A DNA stretch of 64,000 nt. Source: Gerris lacustris. Lineage: Eukaryota > Arthropoda > Insecta > Hemiptera > Gerridae. Position numbers and translations under genes: made by a program. Positions 58,645 to 64,000 of the stretch are shown piece by piece. The notes under the pieces are model-generated. The model saw only the letters and a list, made by a program, of their open reading frames with translations, had not been told where the DNA came from and ran no database searches. Each line of letters starts with the position of its first letter. The first letter of the stretch is position 1. The DNA lies in NCBI GenBank assembly GCA_951217055.1, contig OX578277.1, positions 14,873,218 to 14,937,217 on the forward strand, in the 5' to 3' direction.

Positions 58645-59240
58645 GAAAAATCAGTCCAAGACAACTCAGACAAGCCCAATGTTTTCCATTTAGTTTTCGA
58701 CTTTTCGAACTTTTCGGTACATTTAATTATTATTGAACATTTTATGAAAATGTATCATAAAAATAACTTCTCCTCGGCAGGGAATCGAACCCGGCCTCTC
58801 CCCGTTCGCGTTTAAAGCTATTTTCTCGGGAACTAGATTTTTTCCCAGGAAAACTGCTTATATCGTTAGATTCGTATTTAAATGGACTACATTTTAGAAT
58901 TTTAGAATTTAAAATCGTCGGAACCGTTTTTGATATATATTTTTTTCACGTTTTTCAGTGTTTTCGGGGTGTAGCGCCCCCAAATTTGGAGCTGCAATTC
59001 TCTTCTTGATTTTTCCTCGGGGTATGATTTTTCAACATGTATGCCAAATTTCGTCAAAATCGGCCCATTAGTTTAGGCTCCACGCGTCTGCACTGACGAC
59101 AAATGACAAACGACAGACAGACATTTTTTAAGAAAACACATTTTTGTACTCAAAGGACCTCAAAACGTGTAAATCTTCAAAATCTCAAAATAAAATTTTC
59201 GCGCCATCACAATACTTTCTCTTTATACGACAAAGTAAAA
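58645..59240 (+). repeat. HP1 interspersed repeat, long copy
   Basis: Inverse of 46622-47252, with the box-B-like motif (GGGAATCGAACCCGG at 58780 on the plus strand), TCGGCCCATTAGTTTAGGCT, GACAAACGACAGACAGACA (59099) and the terminal hairpin at 59213-59237. Confidence 0.88.
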
Positions 59241-59430
59241 AATGAGTGTTATGAAGCTGAAAATTATAATACATATTAATTTTATTTCGTACTATTAACC
59301 CTTTAAACGCCGCCCTAAAAAATAATTATTTTTTTGTTGATTTTTTTTGCAATTCGGCTTTCTTATTTTTTACTTATGAAATTTCAAAAAAAAAAATTCA
59401 AAAATTTTAATTTTTCACCATTTTCTTTTA

Positions 59431-59456
59431 TGTTCCATTTATGGAACAATGGCGGG
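59431..59456. repeat. Subterminal repeat of the piggyBac-like element (left)
   Basis: TGTTCCATTTATGGAACA (an 18-bp palindrome) followed by ATGGCGGG. Confidence 0.9.
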
Positions 59457-59600
59457 ACTTGGGTTACAAGAATTACACATTATTTTAAAAAAAAAACTAT
59501 TTTTAAATAGACCACCATAAATACAATAATTAATTAAATATTTTATTTAATTTAATATATTATTAGTTAGATTCCTTCCCTCTCTCTTTTCATAATAAAG

Positions 59601-59645
59601 CCCCCCCCACCCCCCCCCCCCCCCCCCCAAAAAAAAAAAAAAAAA
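59601..59645. repeat. Poly-C (8 and 19) then poly-A (17)
   Basis: Lies inside the piggyBac-like element. A second 18-base C tract is at 59725-59742. Confidence 0.97.
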
Positions 59646-59824
59646 TACATATAAACAAAAAATTGTAATATCAACATGCTAATAAAACTACATACTATAA
59701 AAACAAATATTTCCCTCAACCATTCCCCCCCCCCCCCCCCCCAACTAAAAAATGTTTGATAAACTCATACAATTTCATATAAGCATTACTTTTGTTGAAA
59801 AAAGAAAGTACTAAATAATTCAAT

Positions 59825-61187
59825 TTAAATTCCATGATATGGAGGAAAGCACATTACAGTCTTATTGTAGTCTCTTCTGACATTGGTGGCACTGAAATTT
59901 AGTGTTATTTTTACAAACTGCACATCTACCCTGACTAGCTTGAATGAGGTAATGACCATCGGTTTTTCTTCTTGCCTCAGGGATAGCGTTTTTGGGTCCT
60001 GATTTGGGACCATCCTTTCGCGGGGCCACTCGTAGCAACGCCATAGCTATTTCTCTTCTAAATGAGAAATTATCAACTACCATTGAAGTATTTTTATAAC
60101 CCTCGTTGTGCAGAAGCCGAGCTGCAACAACAGCCATATTCAAACCGTTTGCAAACAAGTTCCACCACCATTTCTTAGATCTTAGTTGCGGGCGATAAGA
60201 ACCTGGCATCCGATCTAATACATCAGCTCCTCCCATTCCTTTATTGTAATCTCCAACAAGGCTAGGTTGGTCTACATCAATTCTTTTATTTTTCCCTCTT
60301 GAATATCTTTTAGCAGTTCTCATTGGTAAATGGGAAGCGTAATTTGACGCTATAGTCACCACAGCATTGTCGTTCCATCGACAAACATAAACTGAACCGT
60401 CACTCAAATAATCGAATTTCCCTCGGTCTCTCCTTTTTGTTTCTTTTTGAGATATGAGAGGGCATTTTCATATTCTCCCTTCTCTTATCTGTTCCTGTTG
60501 CCTTGAAATTTTTCATACGGAGATCTTGCAATAAATCATACGATGTCAAAAAATTGTCAAAGAAAACTTCTACTTGGCGAGGTTCTTCAATAACGGCAAG
60601 AAGATCGTTTACTACTCTTGTACCAAGTTGAGTCTGAGGAGCAGCATCTGTTTTCTTACCGGCGTATATTTCCATATTATACAGGTAGCCATTTGATGAA
60701 CAAAGAATCCAGATCTTGAACCCAAATCTTATGGGTTTACCGCGAATAAACATTTTACATGAATGGTGACCATAGTAAGGGACCATTGATTCGTCGATTG
60801 ACACTTGATCATGAAAAATGCCGAATTTCATAAATTGTTTTTTCAACTCGTCAATAAAATGGTTGAATTTTTCCTAATTTGTCTCCTTGTTTTAGTTTGG
60901 AATTATCCATAAGGTGGAAATTCTTTTTTATATCTCTGAATTTTTTTCTATTCATTACTGAAGGAACTATTGGGACACAAACATCTTCCGCATTACTCCA
61001 GTAACTATCCTCCGTTGAAACATTGTGTAGTGTCCGTTACTTGGTCATTCTCTTTTGGGGGTAGTTGACAGATATTCACTTCGTCGTCTGACGAATCTGA
61101 TAAATCTGAATCTCTCAAGCTCATCAAATATTCTAGAGCTTCTTCGAAGGTTCGAAATGGTTTTTCCATAGTAAACTCACAACACAA
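59825..61187 (-). pseudogene. Broken piggyBac-type transposase
   Basis: Read on the minus strand. The N-terminus (61187-61020: MEKPFRTFEEALEYL, then the acidic SDLSDSSDDE) is followed, in another frame, by YWSNAEDVCVPIVPSVMNRK and FHLMDNSKLKQGDKLGKI, the entry to the DDE domain. About 100 or more residues normally between these are missing. A third frame (60873-60400) has VSIDESMVPYYG (first Asp) and EVFFDNFLTSYDLL (second Asp). A fourth (60407-59862) has KGMGGADVLDRM (third Asp), WWWNLFANGLNMA and the start of the Cys-rich tail (CAVC, CHQC). The tail ends in a fifth frame with VMCFPPYHGI at 59825. All three catalytic Asp are present, but four frameshifts and an internal deletion inactivate it. 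Confidence 0.92.
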
Positions 61188-61960
61188 ATCTAAACTTCAC
61201 TAATTATATAAGTTATAAGAATATAATATAACGAATTTTGAGAGCTAAAAAAATAAAGACGTCAATACTATAACACTATAGGTTTTCAAGATCTTAAATG
61301 AATAGTATTCCTTTTTGCATACACTTAAAGCTATAATAAGAGAACCGTTATGCACCCAGATTAAAAGGTGGAGGGAGGCGGTTAGAAGCTCATGGGGAAT
61401 TTGTAAATTGAGCGGGACAGTTTGTTGAAAGGAAAGCGGCTTCTATTAGGAGATTATTTTCCTGTAAATATTTATAAGTTTTTGCAATTTTCCATGAAAG
61501 ATGTATAGTTCTTTAAAAATAAAGGGGTTAATCCCATTCCAAGCTTAGGTCAATCCCCATCCACAGGTAAGTAATCCCATTCCTTCATCCTTCCGCTTTT
61601 CCTAATCCTATGTTACCAACCCGTTAAGAAGCATGCCCTATCAATATTTAGTACACAGATAAAGATCACAGTACTGCTGTAATACATTCAAAGTGAAATA
61701 AGTTTATAGTGAAAAAAAAAAAAATAATAAAAAATAATCTACAAGAGTATAGATTTCAACTAATTCCCTAATTTTACCTGCCGGATTATTAAGAAAGATA
61801 CTTAAAATACAAATAGTATAAAGTATTCTATTTAATACGTATAAAAATCAGCAAATCAATATAGTAGTATATAATTTTATTATAAAACAGATAAAGGTAG
61901 AGAAGGCAAGGAACAGTATACTATACGACATGTTCCATGCTTCACTGTGTGTCTACCTTA

Positions 61961-61986
61961 CCCGCCATTGTTCCATTTATGGAACA
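61961..61986. repeat. Subterminal inverted repeat of the piggyBac-like element (right, inner)
   Basis: Exact reverse complement of 59431-59456. Confidence 0.9.
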
Positions 61987-62310
61987 TGCTTTTTCACTTC
62001 GACCTCAGAAGTTCCTTGTTTATATTTGTTTATCAAAATTATTTTTTTACTGTTCTATTATAATCTCTAAGTATACAAAAAAATTAGGGACCCAATATAT
62101 ATTCGTGATATTTAGATAAAAAATAATATGTGTGGGAAGGTGAAAATCCTTAAAATTGCTAATTTTTTAAAAATTGTAAAAAATATGTAAAACCCTCAAA
62201 TATGAAAAACAAAAATACCACTAGTTAAACAAGGATCATAAAAACAGTTACAATAGTCAAGTTTCCCAAAATATAATCAGTAAATAATTTTAAAAAAATG
62301 TTGAAGTGCA

Positions 62311-62347
62311 TGTTCCATAAATGGAACAATGGCGGTTAAAAGGTTAA
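62311..62347. repeat. Right terminal repeat of the piggyBac-like element
   Basis: TGTTCCATAAATGGAACA and ATGGCGG, directly followed by the terminal TTAAAAGGTTAA. Confidence 0.88.
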
Positions 62348-62507
62348 TTGATGGATTAGTGGGATATTTATATAAATATTATTTCTTTACTTTGTTGTAA
62401 TAGGTTTGCTCCTGTACAACATTAATTAAATACCGATATATTTTGTTTGTATTGTCAAAACAAATCTCTAAAATAAAATAAATTAATAGGTAATAATAAT
62501 GATAATT

Positions 62508-62666
62508 ATGAAGGGCATAGGGGTGTTTCCCTCACCTTGGATGTTTGGCAAAAATGAACTATACAGCTGGCAATACTCATATTATGCTGATGAAGGAGGA
62601 AATGTTGCTATAACTAGTGTTGAATGTTGCTGGGGGCAAGTTACTAGTGTATATATAAATGTCTAA
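62508..62666 (+). other. Short open frame of unknown significance (52 codons)
   Basis: The frame MKGIGVFPSPWMFGKNELYS, then WQYSYYADEGGNVAITSVEC, has protein-like composition (Trp, Gly, acidic residues) in AT-rich DNA. No family was recognised and there is no splice or promoter evidence. Possibly a mobile-element remnant or chance. Confidence 0.2.
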
Positions 62667-62869
62667 GTCTAAGGTATGCTAACCTCCTCTGTACCTATAT
62701 TTGATTATGGTTGTGCTACTTTGTCCTTTTGCTATGATCATGGAACAAATAGTTTGTCTAATTAACTAATTAACTTCTTTTAACAATTAACGTACAGAGA
62801 TATGAATAATGTTTACTTATGTGCACACCATGATAGGTTTGACGGTTAAGTGTGAAAGATGACCCCGGG

Positions 62870-63210
62870 GTAGGTAGTATTAAGTGGAAGAGGTAAGACA
62901 AGGTGAGGTAAAGGGGGAAGGGAATGTTTGTAAGGGTCCGGTAGTCTCTCTAACCCAGTTTGGGCTGGAAATCGCGGAACACGTTTCGTCAATAGAGGAG
63001 GGCCCGTTCGATATGGGGTAGAGGGCGTTTAGTTGAGTTAGCCGACCGCTAGGAGCGCTGGCCCGACCAATGGCTGCTCAGTGTACTCGAGCATCGGTTG
63101 ACAGCTGTATGTTCGCGGCGCTACATCGTGCATACCAGAGTATCTAGGCTCTAGGACAGAAAAACTCGCATCGTCTGCGATACTATCACTATCAACCTAG
63201 GCACAAGCAT
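62870..63210 (+). promoter_or_regulatory. Candidate CpG-bearing promoter and 5' untranslated region
   Basis: Markedly less AT-rich than its surroundings, with many CpG (CCGACCGCTAGGAGCGCTGG, TTCGCGGCGCTACATCG). A TCAGTGT initiator-like site lies at about 63078. It precedes a candidate first coding exon that ends in a consensus donor. Confidence 0.4.
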
Positions 63211-63256
63211 GCAGCCAACACAAGATGTCGTAAACCTCGTACGAACCGCTTTCGGG
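63211..63256 (+). CDS. Candidate first coding exon
   Basis: ATG at about 63210 opens MQPTQDVVNLVRTAF and runs to a strong donor (TTTCGG, then GTGAGTTC). Codon use and CpG content are unlike the flanks. The exon ends two bases into a codon. No downstream exon is seen before the window ends, and the protein is not recognised. It could start a separate gene or be an alternative start of one beyond the window. Confidence 0.4.
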
Positions 63257-63553
63257 TGAGTTCTCCACGTATTTCTTATTATCAACATTTATAAACCTTG
63301 TTATCATTTTGTAACCTTCTTACTTTCCAAACGACCTTATCAAGGTTGTTTGAAAAAAAAATACAATTTTTATTCGTATTACAATCTTTCTTATCGTTAT
63401 CAACATTTTATAAAATGTAAACAATAATTTAATTTTTAAATAACTCATATAAAAAAAAAAAAATATACATATACATATTATTTATCAGATGATACCCAAA
63501 AAAAAGGAAATGGGGAAATGACTAAAGAGTGCAACACGCCCCTTTGTTTCTCC

Positions 63554-63985
63554 CTTATCAGTTGGATCGAAACTAAAACTACAGACAAAGGCAATTCGGT
63601 ATCACCTGACTTCCTCGTACTCCACTCTCTTATCACAAGTTTCCCCGACCTCAAAACCTTTGAATTTTTTAAAACTTTCCCTAAAGTTCCTTTTAAACAA
63701 TCTTTAAATTTTAAACATGACTTCCTTGAAAAAATCACTGACATTATTCTGTGCTTCATTAAAATTTAAAGAAAAAACTTCTGTTTCTTTCTTCCTATGA
63801 AAGAAAATCCTTATCATCTTAACCTTTTGAATGATTAATCACTCTCTAAGCCAGCTTGATTTGTTAAAATTTTTAAAATTGATTTCTTTAGATTGACCTA
63901 GGAATCTCCTTATCACTTCGATCCGAACTGAAACCTACCAACTTTAATACGGAATTCTATATCACCTGACTTCCTTGTTCCCTAA
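63554..63985. repeat. Diverged direct repeats, spacing about 355 bp
   Basis: CTTATCAGTTGGATCGAAAC through TATCACCTGACTTCCTCG at 63554-63620 is repeated in diverged form at 63909-63980. Open frames on both strands across it share no family resemblance. Confidence 0.6.
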
Positions 63986-64000
63986 AAAGTTTTTGTTATC

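Larger units (their letters stand above)
59295..62347 (-). mobile_element. piggyBac-like element with both TTAA ends
   Basis: TTAA lies at 59295-59298 and 62344-62347. The ends TTAACCCTTTAAACGCC and, from the other side, TTAACCTTTTAACCGCC match at 15 of 17 positions. Perfect 26-bp subterminal inverted repeats lie at 59431-59456 and 61961-61986. A third, near-identical copy is at 62311-62336, adjoining the right end. The transposase is on the minus strand and broken. Two poly-C tracts lie between the left end and the gene. Confidence 0.9.

Noticed and set aside
62508..62666. Small open frame considered as a gene
   Set aside because: Protein-like composition but too short, with no splice, promoter or family support. 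Kept only as a low-confidence note.

Overview
The window is AT-rich eukaryotic nuclear DNA, almost certainly from an arthropod and most likely an insect. The evidence is long (AT)n, (TTTA)n and (TTA)n microsatellites, tRNA-derived SINE heads, piggyBac, mariner, PIF/Harbinger and hAT-type elements, and RNase-H-bearing non-LTR retrotransposon ends. I see no bacterial operons, CRISPR array or intact single-exon gene. The species cannot be fixed from sequence alone.

Host coding content is tiny. Two short plus-strand exons (31698-31784 and 49631-49710) have good splice sites and compatible phase. They join into one open reading frame of Ser/Arg-rich, probably disordered protein, so about 17.8 kb of this window is one intron. 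A CpG-bearing, less AT-rich segment at 62870-63256 looks like a promoter plus a possible first coding exon of another transcript, or an alternative start.

Nearly everything else is transposon debris. (1) A 3.05-kb piggyBac-like element (59295-62347) keeps both TTAA target sites, matching ends and a frameshifted DDD transposase. (2) Three 3' fragments of non-LTR retrotransposons lie at 13500-13810, 22243-22489 and 53740-55022. (3) A mariner transposase fragment (34265-34740) is broken up by a PIF/Harbinger-like MITE (33709-34263) and a foldback element with about 300-bp arms (34725-36076). (4) Two non-autonomous PIF/Harbinger-like elements (47938-48543 and 50210-50825) retain the start of the transposase and sit on either side of the second exon. 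(5) A hAT-type MITE with an 8-bp target duplication lies at 53106-53731. (6) There are several SINEs, one with a clean 10-bp target duplication. (7) A roughly 500-600 bp family (called TRL here; five copies plus a fragment) carries a conserved hairpin and the start of a reading frame resembling the N-terminal domain of tyrosine recombinases.

A second layer consists of at least six apparently unrelated interspersed families (called HP1 to HP6 here) with one shared layout. From 5' to 3' each has a GAAATTTGG-like motif, a run of CAGACAGA, and a hairpin at one end. With their fragments and the related HP7 they account for about twenty loci. Tandem arrays are also prominent: a 21-bp minisatellite with an 84-bp higher-order unit, a 106-bp array, a G-rich 10-bp-based array bounded by inverted repeats, 22-bp, 26-bp and 16-bp arrays, and several poly-C tracts of 17-21 bases.

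Family names TRL and HP1-HP7 are my own labels. For HP families the strand is given so that the terminal hairpin is at the 3' end.
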